A program made the translations under genes and the position numbers. A DNA stretch of 64,000 nt. Source: Deltaproteobacteria bacterium. GTDB taxonomy: Bacteria > Desulfobacterota > Desulfobulbia > Desulfobulbales > Desulfurivibrionaceae. The stretch is taken from NCBI GenBank assembly GCA_021811385.1, contig JAJZPC010000001.1:1-64000 (forward strand), read 5' to 3'. Below are positions 18,103 through 27,340 of the stretch, piece after piece (position 1 is the first letter of the stretch; every line of letters begins with the position of its first letter). A model generated the notes under the pieces. The model did not search any database, was not told the origin of the DNA, and saw only the letters and a program-made list of their open reading frames with translations.

Positions 18103-19212
18103 TCACTCAAACCGTTTATCATCGTTATTTGATTCTGCAGGGTAAAGTCCAGAAACATCATGGATATCCACGAACGCCCGCTTCTCCACAGCCAAACGTA
18201 ATGTGGTCATTACTCTTTGCACCCTTAAACCATCATAAAAAGTGGGCAGTTCTGAGGATGGCTTACCCTGTACGGCGGAAACAAATTGTCGCGCCAAGCC
18301 CTGAAAAGGAATGCTACGGGTATCGGATTCCTGTTGCCTCGAGTCAGCAGGTTCAATCAATTCTGGTGCGGACTCCGGTCGATAATAAGTTAATCGGGCA
18401 TCCTTACAACGGAATGGCGAGCGATGAATAAATTGGAGCACACCTTTGTCTCCATGCAATTCGATACGCATCCCTTCTCCAGCTGGCTGACAATTCGTCA
18501 CCCGAACGCTTCCTACCGAGCCATTTTCAAGTTCGAGCAGCGCATCCACCACATCCTCGGCGGTTACTTCACGAACAGCACCACTGTAATCCAACCTTTG
18601 TGGAACCAACACCGCTGTGCGCCCCGCCACGCTTGTTACTGAGCTGCCAGTCAACCAAAGCAACAGGTCCACCACATGAGGTAGAAAGGCATTCACTACA
18701 CCACCACCATTGGCTGCAGCATGCTGCCAAGACCATGGCCGCGTTGCGCTGGCCCGACCCGAGGTGAACCAAGCAAAATCAACCCGACGAACCTGGCCAA
18801 TTCTTCCTGCAACCACTTGTGTATAAAGCTCGGAAATACCCGGTTCGAACCGAAACTGAAACCCCACTGCCCCCACTATACGAGCTTCCAAAGCCGCATC
18901 AAGCATGGCCACGGCATCTTCGGCACCCATTCCAAAAGGCTTTTCACATAAAACATGAATCCCACGCTGAGTCGCCTGAATAACAATTTCCTTCTGCGCA
19001 ACTGGTGGGACGGCTACGCTCAGCGAATCTGGACGAACCTCATCAAGCATGTATTGCCAATTGGAGTAGGTTGCCACACCTTCCAAAGCAAGTCGCTTCG
19101 CTCTGCCAGAGCCCGAATCTGAAATAGCAACGACTTCAACATTGGGTAGCCCCGCAAAAGCCGGAAAATGAACATCAGCCCCGAAACCGGCGCCGATAAT
19201 TGCGTGACGCAC
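18103..19212 (-). CDS. Gfo/Idh/MocA-family oxidoreductase
   Basis: 369 residues. N-terminal Rossmann domain: HAIIGAGFGADVHFPAFAG, VVAISDSGSGRA; then VLCEKPFGM, the usual EKP motif with the catalytic lysine at about residue 94; the C-terminal alpha/beta domain starts about 125 (VGFQFRFEPGI). It is an NAD(P)-dependent sugar oxidoreductase. In glycan loci such proteins oxidise or reduce NDP-sugars (for example WlbA/WbpB-type 3-oxidation), but no partner aminotransferase is present here, so the reaction remains open. It starts 6 nt after the stop of the methyltransferase upstream. Confidence 0.75.
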   Translation of the reverse strand: MRHAIIGAGFGADVHFPAFAGLPNVEVVAISDSGSGRAKRLALEGVATYSNWQYMLDEVRPDSLSVAVPPVAQKEIVIQATQRGIHVLCEKPFGMGAEDAVAMLDAALEARIVGAVGFQFRFEPGISELYTQVVAGRIGQVRRVDFAWFTSGRASATRPWSWQHAAANGGGVVNAFLPHVVDLLLWLTGSSVTSVAGRTAVLVPQRLDYSGAVREVTAEDVVDALLELENGSVGSVRVTNCQPAGEGMRIELHGDKGVLQFIHRSPFRCKDARLTYYRPESAPELIEPADSRQQESDTRSIPFQGLARQFVSAVQGKPSSELPTFYDGLRVQRVMTTLRLAVEKRAFVDIHDVSGLYPAESNNDDKRFE

Positions 19213-19217
19213 CGTTA

Positions 19218-20483
19218 TCAGGGCTCCAACACTCGAACCGTTGGCAACGGCAGAACAATTTTCGAACGCAGCCCTTTGACTCGCAGCTTAGCAACAATAG
19301 GTTCCCAGTAATGCCAGGAAAGCATCACCGCATATTCAGGCTGCTCCTCGAGCATTCGCACTTCATCAACTATCTGGATATGCGACCCGGGCATGAATAA
19401 ACCCAGTTTCAGAGAGGTGGATTGCTCAGCGATGTATGGCATCAAATCCGGATCAATATTACAGTAGCTTAGCAACGTACTTGCCCGGCCAGGACTCCCG
19501 ATACCAACTAAACGTCCACCGTGGGCGCACACATCCACCACCAATTTCTGTAAATCTTTTTTGGAATCGCGAACTTGTTGTACAAAACGGTCAAAAACCG
19601 GGGTGTCATAGAGTCCCGCCTTCGTTTCTTCTTCCAGTAAACAGCTTACCGACTCGTTAACGTGTTGATTCTTGCCTTTCATGGCATATACTCGGATGGA
19701 ACCGCCATAATTGGGTATTCTGTCTACATCGACCACAGTGAAGTCGTAGTAATCAAAGAGCCGAATGATGGAACGCATCGAATAATACTTCAGATGCTCG
19801 TGATAAACAGAGTCATACTGAACTGTATCAAGTAAGTCTGCCAAATAGTGCGACTCTGTTACAAACAAGCCGTCATTATCGAGTAGTATCTCTACCCCAC
19901 GAATGAGGCTACCAAGCTTGGCAACATGAGCAAACATATTAGCCGCCGTAACCACCTTGGCTTTGCCATGCTTCGAAACAATACTTTTCGCCATCCCTTC
20001 GCCAAAAAATTCCTGGATGGTCTCGATCCCATTGTCGTTGGCAATTTTCGCAATATTTGTTGGTTCCACACCCAGCACACGCATGCCGGCATCCTTAAAA
20101 CCACTCAACAGCGTTCCGTCATTGGAACCAATATCAATCGCGAGGCCTCCAGTAGCGATACCATAACGATCCATGATCGTCGGGCCAGTTGAGCGAAGAT
20201 TGTTCACCAGAGAGGAGGTTATGCCGCTACGATAAGGGTATTCAGGGAAAAATAGCTCCTCCGGATTAACCACATAATCAATCTGAACCAAGCCGCAATC
20301 CGGGCAACGAACCAGATTCAACGGATATGTTTTTTCCGGTTGCTGAAGCTGCGCTGGCCAAAGCAACGAGTCGCAAGGGGCATGGTGACCAAGACTGATA
20401 ACCGGTATTAATTCGGCAGCACTGCAAATCTGACAGCTGTTGATGTGCCCTGGGGACAAATCGTGACTAGGTTTTTCATTCAT
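19218..20483 (-). CDS. C-methyltransferase-like protein (Methyltransf_13/14 architecture)
   Basis: The better start is the ATG at 20483 (MNEKPSHDL) with GGAGAA 9-10 nt upstream; 421 residues. An N-terminal zinc-binding domain has four cysteines (CQICSA ... RCPDCGLVQ). The SAM domain is about residues 85-200 (AIDIGSNDGTLLSGF, VLGVEPTNIAK), and the C-terminal domain has VGIGSPGRASTLLSYC. This three-part layout is that of NDP-hexose C-methyltransferases such as TylCIII, although many relatives act on other sugars. It is the first gene downstream of the IS1380 insertion. Confidence 0.74.
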   Translation of the reverse strand: MNEKPSHDLSPGHINSCQICSAAELIPVISLGHHAPCDSLLWPAQLQQPEKTYPLNLVRCPDCGLVQIDYVVNPEELFFPEYPYRSGITSSLVNNLRSTGPTIMDRYGIATGGLAIDIGSNDGTLLSGFKDAGMRVLGVEPTNIAKIANDNGIETIQEFFGEGMAKSIVSKHGKAKVVTAANMFAHVAKLGSLIRGVEILLDNDGLFVTESHYLADLLDTVQYDSVYHEHLKYYSMRSIIRLFDYYDFTVVDVDRIPNYGGSIRVYAMKGKNQHVNESVSCLLEEETKAGLYDTPVFDRFVQQVRDSKKDLQKLVVDVCAHGGRLVGIGSPGRASTLLSYCNIDPDLMPYIAEQSTSLKLGLFMPGSHIQIVDEVRMLEEQPEYAVMLSWHYWEPIVAKLRVKGLRSKIVLPLPTVRVLEP

Positions 20484-20538
20484 CGTTCGCATTCTCCAGA
20501 TTTTTCGGTTACTCAAGTTTAGCCAAATAAAACTACAA

Positions 20539-22202
20539 CCTGAGTCCGTGAAAAAGTTGCAGTCAAATTCCGCTTGTTTTTTAAACTAACATATTGATTT
20601 CAATCTAAATATGGTGCAATATACACCTGTTTGAAAAACTCACTCAGCAGGTGCAAAAAATGAAAAAGTTCATTATCGAGAGGTCCGAGGACGAATTCTA
20701 CACCTCCCATTCCGGTCTGGCCTTGGTCGGCTTGGGGGTCAACCGCTTCACCAAACTGAGCGGGAGGCTGAAGAGAACCATGCCGGATACCAAAACCATC
20801 AGCAACATCGACGTTATCCGCAGCTATATCGGCTTGCTTGCGCTTGGCAAGAGCGACTACGAGGCCATCACCGACATGCGGGACGATCGGTTTTTCCACG
20901 AGTCAATGGGACTGAAAAGCATCCCCTCCGCCGAGACCCTGCGTCAACGGCTTGATGAGATTGCGAAGGATGCGCAGCCGCTTGTCTCTTCGACCTTCAC
21001 CGAATTCATCCAGCGGGCCAAGGGAAAGGTGACACCATTGGCCAGCGGCCATGTGCCCCTGGATATCGATGTTTTCTGCATGGACAACTCCGGCACCAAG
21101 AAAGAGGGAGTCGCTTACACCTACCACGGCTATCACGGTTACGTACGCGCCGATTGCCGCCTATCTGGGCGCGGAAGGCTGGTGCCTCAACCTGGAGTTC
21201 CGGGAAGGCAGCCAGCACAGCCAGAAGAACTTCGCCCCGTTTTTGGAAGAATCTCTGGTGCGGGCCGGAGAGCTGACCAAAAGGCGGCTACTGCTCAGGC
21301 TCGATTCCGCCCACGATGCCATTGAAACCCGAACGGTAATAAGCGGCCACAAAAAAGTCGACTACATCCTGAAGTGGAACCCCCGCAAGCAAGATCGTCA
21401 GGCTCTGCTCGAACGGGGCCTGCGGGAAGGCACGGCCAGCACGCCCAGAGACGGCAAGCGGGTGGCCGTCTTCAGCTACAATCAGCTTGAGGAGCACGAG
21501 GGGCAAAAGTTCAGCAGCCGCCTGGTGGTCCGGGTAACGGAGCGCACCGTAGATCGTCACGGTCAGCGGCTGCTGGCTCCCGATATCGCGGGGGAAGGCT
21601 GGTGGACCTCGCTTTACCTGCCGGAACAGGAGATCATCGGGCTCTACAACGATCACGGCACCAGCGAACAGTTCCACAGTGAGTTCAAGACCGATATGGA
21701 CCTGGAGCGGCTGCCGTCCGGCAAGTTCGCCACCAACGCCCTGATCATGGCCCTTGCCGGCCTGACCTACAACATTTTGCGCTTTATCGGCCAGCTTGGT
21801 CTGCTGGGAGACCATTCACCTGTTCGCCATGCCGCCAAGCGCCGGCGGATCAGGACGGTCATCCAAGAACTGATTTATCGGGCCGCCCGACTGGTTGAAA
21901 CCGGCCACCGGCTGAAGCTGAGATTCAGCCGGCACTGCCAGGCCTATGGCGCTTTCCAGCAGGTTTATAGCTGTCTTGCCGCCGGATAGCTCGATACCTG
22001 GCAGCCGGGATCGTAATGGCGGCTACGGCCCAGCAGGATAATTGCGCCTGTTTTGAGCAGAAATGGACTGTTTTTTCAAAGATCGGGCAAAAAGACATAA
22101 GTGCCGGCTCTGTTTTTCTGCTATGGCAGGGGCGCTGATGTCAATTTTTCAAAAAACGCCCCCGCATTAGTGGGGGAGAACAGGGAGACTCACTGATTCA
22201 GG
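20539..22202 (+). mobile_element. IS1380-family insertion sequence with intact ends and target duplication
   Basis: 1664 bp. The terminal inverted repeats CCTGAGTCCGTGA (20539) and the reverse complement of TCACTGATTCAGG (ending 22202) match at 11 of 13 positions. The element is flanked by the 5-bp direct repeat TACAA at 20534-20538 and 22203-22207, the sign of transposition. It lies in the intergenic space between two methyltransferase genes and is oriented against the operon. A GC-rich hairpin (CCCCC...GGGGG near 22160-22176) is inside the right end. The transposase gene is frameshifted, so this copy is probably not autonomous. Confidence 0.85.
20660..21989 (+). pseudogene. IS1380-family transposase, broken by a 4-bp duplication
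   Basis: Two overlapping reading frames (20651-21325 and 21051-21989) together make one IS1380-type DDE transposase of about 441 residues. The first gives the N-terminal part through GVAYTYHGYHGY, and the second continues APIAAYLGAEGW to the C-terminus FQQVYSCLAAG. At the junction the DNA reads TACGTACG (21140-21147); removal of one TACG joins the frames exactly. Conserved parts include DIDVFCMDNSG, LLLRLDSAHDA and IGLYNDHGTSEQFHSEFK. Not a known programmed frameshift site, so most likely a disabled gene. Confidence 0.85.
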
Positions 22203-22232
22203 TACAACCTTCTCTCTAATTTCCTCTTCTAC

Positions 22233-22955
22233 CTACCCTGGATTGGTGCAGATAAAAGACTGCGCTTCGTTTGTACTCACAAACTTTACAAAACGAAATT
22301 CAGGGTTTGCTTCACAAAATTCATGCCAAGCTCGCCGCTCACCATGATCAGGGTCTCCATAAAAACAATTCCAGTCATCAAAAACAATGACCGTCCCAAT
22401 TTGAAGGAAGGGCCTAATAAACTGCAACACAGGGACAGTGCTTTTGTATAGATCACAATCAACGTATACGACCGCAGCCTTTTTGGGAAGAAATTGCTGT
22501 TGTAGTTGCGGCGTTAACGATTGATCGTAAAACCCCTTAACGGTCGTTAATCTATTCCTCGGCATGCCCGCCTTCGTAACAATCCGAATAAAATCTTCTT
22601 CCCTTGTTTCCAACTTACCTTTCTCCCAAATCGCCTGTTTATCAATGTCCTCTATATCCGGCAACCCCGCAAAAGAATCAAACGCCACAAAATCCCAACT
22701 AAAAAGATGCCGAAAGTGCGACCATGCCAACCGCATAGTGCGTGCCTCATGTGAGCCAAATTCAAAATAATAGCCATTAATTGGGCGATTGATATGAGCA
22801 AAACGCGCGATACTGAGAAACAAGTGCCGAAGATTTTGATGTGCAAACCCCATATACTCATCCTCCACCCATCGGCGGGCACGGTATTGTGACGTAAAGG
22901 GTATCCGTCGAAGTAATTGCCACACTATTTTTTTTGCATAAACCAAAATCAACAT
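22233..22955 (-). CDS. TylF/MycF-like O-methyltransferase
   Basis: The start is the ATG at 22955 with GAGGA 8 nt upstream, 1 nt after the NUDIX stop; the track start is a TTG. 240 residues. Motifs: YFEFGSHEARTMRLAW (motif I variant), FVAFDSFAGLPD, VVYVDCDLYKSTVPVL and VIVFDDW. The DCD...DDW acidic set is the metal-binding pattern of the macrocin O-methyltransferase group. It probably methylates a sugar hydroxyl of the glycan. It is cut off from the downstream part of the operon by the IS1380 element. Confidence 0.74.
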   Translation of the reverse strand: MLILVYAKKIVWQLLRRIPFTSQYRARRWVEDEYMGFAHQNLRHLFLSIARFAHINRPINGYYFEFGSHEARTMRLAWSHFRHLFSWDFVAFDSFAGLPDIEDIDKQAIWEKGKLETREEDFIRIVTKAGMPRNRLTTVKGFYDQSLTPQLQQQFLPKKAAVVYVDCDLYKSTVPVLQFIRPFLQIGTVIVFDDWNCFYGDPDHGERRAWHEFCEANPEFRFVKFVSTNEAQSFICTNPG

Positions 22956-22956
22956 T

Positions 22957-23502
22957 TCACAAATCCTCAAGAAACCCGTTTGCCAAAGCCAGTCCGACTA
23001 CAGCTACATGGTGAGCATTGGACAGACGGGATTCTTTTACTAAAATCTTAAATTCGGCTTTGTCAACGAACCGTCGCGCCAGCCCCACCTCTTTCTGCCA
23101 GCGGTCACCCACCGGAACAACTCCTTCTGCAATAAAGCAATGCAAGCGATTCATTAAACGCCCGGGATCCGGCCACAAGGTACCAAGAAACGTTAATTTG
23201 CCTCCAGTACACCCAACCTCTTCTTCAAGCTCGCGATATGCACATAGATCTGGATTTTCGCCTTCTTCCAACGTACCTCCGGGCAATTCCAGGGTAAACT
23301 CGCCGCAACCCGGTCGATACTGTTCAACCAGAGGGATTCTGCCGTCACTAGTGACGGCAAGCACTGACACATAGTCGGCTTGGGAAAGCGCGTGATAAAC
23401 CTCCACACCCCGCTCGTCCCCCCATGACACAGATTTTTCAACCAACATCACCCAAGGTGAAAGTTTGTTTTCTTGAGTTTCCACTCCAGGACCGCTATCC
23501 AT
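22957..23502 (-). CDS. NUDIX hydrolase
   Basis: About 181 residues from the ATG at 23502 (GGAG 9 nt upstream); the track start at 23517 is possible. A full Nudix box is visible: GGTLEEGENPDLCAYRELEEEVGC, here cited as GTLEEGE and RELEEEVG, fitting Gx5Ex7REUxEExGU. A proline/arginine stretch follows (LWPDPGRLMN), as in ADP-sugar pyrophosphatases. It would hydrolyse an NDP-sugar or nucleotide derivative. A NUDIX gene inside a glycan operon may act as a housecleaning enzyme for NDP-sugars, but this is inference. Confidence 0.78.
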   Translation of the reverse strand: MDSGPGVETQENKLSPWVMLVEKSVSWGDERGVEVYHALSQADYVSVLAVTSDGRIPLVEQYRPGCGEFTLELPGGTLEEGENPDLCAYRELEEEVGCTGGKLTFLGTLWPDPGRLMNRLHCFIAEGVVPVGDRWQKEVGLARRFVDKAEFKILVKESRLSNAHHVAVVGLALANGFLEDL

Positions 23503-23599
23503 GACAGACATCTCCATATGTTAAACTCAGGCCATTCTGGTCATCGCAAGAATCGCCAAGAATATCACTTGGCTCATGCCAACCTTAACCCAATCAGCC

Positions 23600-23694
23600 C
23601 AGACAGCTTACTTAAAAGTAGTTTTTACGGTGCGCCCACGGTAATTTTTTCTGCGAAAATTACATTGAAAAACAACTTTTAAGTAAGCTGTCTG
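23600..23694. repeat. MITE-like nested palindrome
   Basis: A 95-bp non-coding element between the NUDIX and the two-domain oxidoreductase genes. The outer arms are 27 bp (CAGACAGCTTACTTAAAAG... at 23600-23626 and its complement at 23668-23694) with one mismatch. Inside is a second perfect 8-bp stem (GTAATTTT 23641-23648 and AAAATTAC 23656-23663) around a 7-nt loop. There is no ORF and I see no clear target duplication. It could be a miniature inverted-repeat element, or a transcribed hairpin acting in mRNA processing. Confidence 0.7.
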
Positions 23695-23764
23695 ACCTAA
23701 CCAGCAACTGCCCTCATTGGAGCGCTTTGCGGCCCGTAGCACCCCAGCGGCTCAAGACACAATT

Positions 23765-25900
23765 TTATTGTTGAATCTGCTCTTCTACCCGCAGAGCAAT
23801 TTCGGTCGCCTGTATCTGCTGCCATAGTGGGATTGGCCATTCCCCGCCAGCAAGCACACAACCGGCAAATTCCACTAACTCCTGCTTTTGGCCTTTGTCC
23901 ATCACCCTGGTTTTTAAACCTTTCTGGCGTGACCCGACAATTTCTAGCGTTTTGTAATCATCCATGAGCAACACCTTGCCATCCACATATATTTCCATGC
24001 GCTCTTTAGGGTGAGACTTGCTGCCCAGTGCCGTATAAGTCAGGGTTGCTACAGACCCATCCTCAAATTGCATGGATGCAACAAAATTATCGGATGCTCC
24101 GTAGTACCCCGTTGACGGATTAATGGCAAAGGCCGATATAGCTTTAACCCGAGCACCCGAAAGGAACGTAAATATATCATATATATGACAGGCCTCACCC
24201 AAATTTCGCCCTCCTCCCTCTCCCCCGTGTACCCAATTATCGAGGGGAACATGGCCCGCATTCATGCGGTAATTCATTATCATGGGATTGCTGCGCTCAC
24301 TGACAATTTCATGTATCCGCTTAATATGAGGAGAAAAGCGACGATTGAATCCTGTAAGAAGTACGGGGCCATTCGGGTTTAATTGATAATAATCCAAAAT
24401 CTCATCAACTTCGCTTTGCTTCAGTGCAAGTGGCTTTTCTACTATGACATGCTTACCTGCACGCAGCCCATTGAGAACAACAGATGCGTGCAGGTTATGT
24501 CTTGTAGCCACCAAAAGAACATCAACATCACGGTCATTCGTTATCTCAGATAAATCAGTAGTTGCATATGCGGCTCCGAACTGCTTGGCTGTTGTTTGAG
24601 CATTATGGCCTGTACGGCTCATTACAGCATGAAGCTTGAATTTCCCTGGAAGGCTTTCAATATTCGGCAAATGCATCCCTTTTGCGAATCCACCGGCACC
24701 GACCAAGGCAACCCGAAGAGCACCATTTTGCCTGGCATGCGCCGAGAGATTCGCAATTTTCCGGGTCTGGACATCCCGCTGCTCATCAACGGGATAGTGA
24801 AGAAGAACAATCAGGTCCCCATTACCATCTTTCAACTCGGCATATGCTTCGCTTGCCTGATCAACATCCACAACTTTTGAAATCAGCGGCATCACGTCAA
24901 TGCGGCTTTCGGCCACAAGTCGCAAATATTCTGACATATTTCTATTTTCAGTCCATCTCACATAGGAAAGCGGATAATCATTGCCGCCCTCCTCATAACT
25001 GGGATCATAACGGCCTGGCCCATAAGAAGTAGATATCAGGAAATCCAGTTCTTTCTTGAATATATCCTCTCGATTAAGGTTTAGTCCTACGTCGCCAACC
25101 AGAACAACCCGCCCCTTCTTTCTGCACATCCGAAAGGCCTGCGACATTAAAGCACTATGAGACGAAGCCGCGGCAACCACAACACCATCAGCACCAAACC
25201 CTTCGGTCAACCGCATAACCTGCTCAATGGCTTCCTCATCATCCGGATGAAAAGCAACATCCGCCCCAAGCTGTAGAGCCAGTTGGATACGGTTTCTATC
25301 CAAATCCATCCCAATTACGCGGCATCCGTTCGCTTTAAGCAGCTGCGCGGTTATTTGACCAATTATGCCTAAGCCGATAACAACGAAAGACTCGCCCAGC
25401 GTAGGAGCAAGTCGACGAATTCCTTGCGTAGCAATCGCACCCAACGTAACCGTACTTGCTTTGGCAAAATCCATCCCTTCTGGAATTTTCACCGCAAGAT
25501 TCTTTGGGATGCGAATGATTTCCGCATGATGCGCACACTGAGCTCCAGCGCACGCAACGGAATCCCCCACTCGCAAATCTGTAACCCCATCCCCCACTTC
25601 GAGTATTGTTCCTGCCGCCGAATAACCCAGCGCAGTTCCTGAAGTCAATTTTGTCTTAACCATTCTGTGAATACGCTTCAGCCCCTGCTCTTTCACCATT
25701 TTCAAAACCTGCCGAACTTCATCTGGATGCGCAAGCGCTCGTTTCCAGGTTGGCTCGCCACTCGACCTAACACCCGCCAATTCTGTCCCAATAGATACGC
25801 ATGAATGGTCTACACGAACTAGAATTGTCCCCGCTTCTACAAGGGGAGATGGCACGCTTTCGACAATGACTTTGCCTTGTGTCAGCAACAGCTGTTTCAT
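23765..25900 (-). CDS. Two-domain oxidoreductase (Zn-type alcohol dehydrogenase + Gfo/Idh/MocA)
   Basis: 711 residues. The N-terminal half (about 1-370) is a medium-chain dehydrogenase: VDHSCVSIGTEL, ALGYSAAGTILEVGDGV, VIGLGIIGQITAQLLK as the cofactor fold. The C-terminal half (about 395-711) is a Gfo/Idh/MocA domain: VALVGAGGFAKGMHLPNI, VIVEKPLAL (EKP lysine), FNRRFSPH. This natural fusion occurs in O-antigen and capsule loci, with no reaction proven. Two linked redox steps on one sugar intermediate would be logical. The zinc-ligand pattern in the first half is incomplete compared with classical alcohol dehydrogenases. Confidence 0.8.
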   Translation of the reverse strand: MKQLLLTQGKVIVESVPSPLVEAGTILVRVDHSCVSIGTELAGVRSSGEPTWKRALAHPDEVRQVLKMVKEQGLKRIHRMVKTKLTSGTALGYSAAGTILEVGDGVTDLRVGDSVACAGAQCAHHAEIIRIPKNLAVKIPEGMDFAKASTVTLGAIATQGIRRLAPTLGESFVVIGLGIIGQITAQLLKANGCRVIGMDLDRNRIQLALQLGADVAFHPDDEEAIEQVMRLTEGFGADGVVVAAASSHSALMSQAFRMCRKKGRVVLVGDVGLNLNREDIFKKELDFLISTSYGPGRYDPSYEEGGNDYPLSYVRWTENRNMSEYLRLVAESRIDVMPLISKVVDVDQASEAYAELKDGNGDLIVLLHYPVDEQRDVQTRKIANLSAHARQNGALRVALVGAGGFAKGMHLPNIESLPGKFKLHAVMSRTGHNAQTTAKQFGAAYATTDLSEITNDRDVDVLLVATRHNLHASVVLNGLRAGKHVIVEKPLALKQSEVDEILDYYQLNPNGPVLLTGFNRRFSPHIKRIHEIVSERSNPMIMNYRMNAGHVPLDNWVHGGEGGGRNLGEACHIYDIFTFLSGARVKAISAFAINPSTGYYGASDNFVASMQFEDGSVATLTYTALGSKSHPKERMEIYVDGKVLLMDDYKTLEIVGSRQKGLKTRVMDKGQKQELVEFAGCVLAGGEWPIPLWQQIQATEIALRVEEQIQQ

Positions 25901-25984
25901 AATAAATCTTTCTCGCAGCTGTCTCTCAAAAAATCACAAAGAAAACTGTTATTCTCACGAAAACAGGTATCGCACAACATACCG

Positions 25985-27319
25985 CTAGAGCCTTCCATCA
26001 ACATACTCTGCTTGTATGACATATTTTATGTCATACAAAACATGGGTTATCTTGCCAAAAGAACGGATGGTTTCGACTCCCATCCCCTTAAATTCCCTAT
26101 GAGCCACAGCCACGATAATAGCGTCATATTTATTTTTTCTTAGATTATCAACCAGAGTAATGCCATATTCATTTTCCGCTTCAGCCTTATCAACCCAAGG
26201 ATCGTAAACATCAACACGAGCGTTATAGTTTTTAAATTCTTTAATGATATCGACAACGCGCGTGTTGCGTATATCCGGACAATTCTCTTTGAAGGCAAGG
26301 CCCATAACAAGAATATTGGCGTCCACTACATGAATACGCTTCTGAGTCATAAGCTTAACCACCTGCTCAGCCACATAACTTCCCATGTTGTCATTTATAC
26401 GCCGTCCAGACAAGATGATTTCAGGGAGGTATCCAACCGCCTGAGCCTTATGGGTAAGGTAATAGGGGTCTACACCGATGCAGTGACCGCCTACCAGACC
26501 TGGACGAAACGGCAAGAAATTCCACTTGGAACCAGCGGCCTCCAAAACCTCTTCCGTATCGATATCCAGACGATGAAAAATAATCGCCAACTCATTGACA
26601 AGAGCTATATTCAAATCTCTTTGGGTATTCTCAATAACCTTAGCAGCTTCCGCCACTTTAATTTTACTGACCTTATGTGTTCCGGCCGTGACAATGGATG
26701 CATAGAGAGCATCAATAAAATCCGCTGCTTCCGAGGTAGACCCAGATGTCACTTTCTTAGTGTTGGTAAGTCGATGCTCCTTGTCACCAGGATTGATACG
26801 TTCGGGACTATAACCAACAAAAAATCCTTCATCAGGCTGATCTTGGCCTTCTGGATGAGAGGGACTAAAAATGCATTTAATGCCGGACTCCCTCTCCAAA
26901 ATGGGAACACAAATTTCTTCGGTACACCCCGGGTAGACGGTTGATTCATAAATAACTACATTATTTAGCTCCAACATTTGCCCAACGGTCCGGCTAGCAG
27001 CCTCAATGTAACTTAAATCAGGACGTTTATGTTCGTCAATGGGCGTTGGCACTGTGATGATGAACACATTACAGTCGCGAAGATCCCTAGGATCATTGGT
27101 GTATGAAAGCTGAATTGCCTCGCGCAATTCCGTCACATCAACTTCAAGTATACTATCTCGCCCTGTCTTGAGTTCCGCGATTCTCTTTTCACTGATATCG
27201 AATCCAACGACTCGTCTATTTTTACCAAATTCCACAGCAAGAGGAAGACCAACATATCCAAGACCGATAATAGCAATATTTAGATCACCATGTAGAATAG
27301 TCATGTTTTGCATTCCCAT
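25985..27319 (-). CDS. UDP-N-acetyl-D-hexosamine 6-dehydrogenase, TviB-like
   Basis: 444 residues. UDP-sugar dehydrogenase fold: [18 protein letters not shown] (NAD), [30 protein letters not shown], catalytic cysteine in [16 protein letters not shown] (about residue 278) and the C-terminal UDP-binding domain ([24 protein letters not shown]). The VYPGCTEE and YYLTHKAQ sequences are those of the TviB/WbpO group, which make UDP-GalNAcA or UDP-GlcNAcA. It probably works with the TviC-like epimerase at 13188. It is 21 nt downstream of wecC. Confidence 0.84.
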   Translation of the reverse strand: MGMQNMTILHGDLNIAIIGLGYVGLPLAVEFGKNRRVVGFDISEKRIAELKTGRDSILEVDVTELREAIQLSYTNDPRDLRDCNVFIITVPTPIDEHKRPDLSYIEAASRTVGQMLELNNVVIYESTVYPGCTEEICVPILERESGIKCIFSPSHPEGQDQPDEGFFVGYSPERINPGDKEHRLTNTKKVTSGSTSEAADFIDALYASIVTAGTHKVSKIKVAEAAKVIENTQRDLNIALVNELAIIFHRLDIDTEEVLEAAGSKWNFLPFRPGLVGGHCIGVDPYYLTHKAQAVGYLPEIILSGRRINDNMGSYVAEQVVKLMTQKRIHVVDANILVMGLAFKENCPDIRNTRVVDIIKEFKNYNARVDVYDPWVDKAEAENEYGITLVDNLRKNKYDAIIVAVAHREFKGMGVETIRSFGKITHVLYDIKYVIQAEYVDGRL

Positions 27320-27340
27320 TTCACAAATATTTTCCGACGG

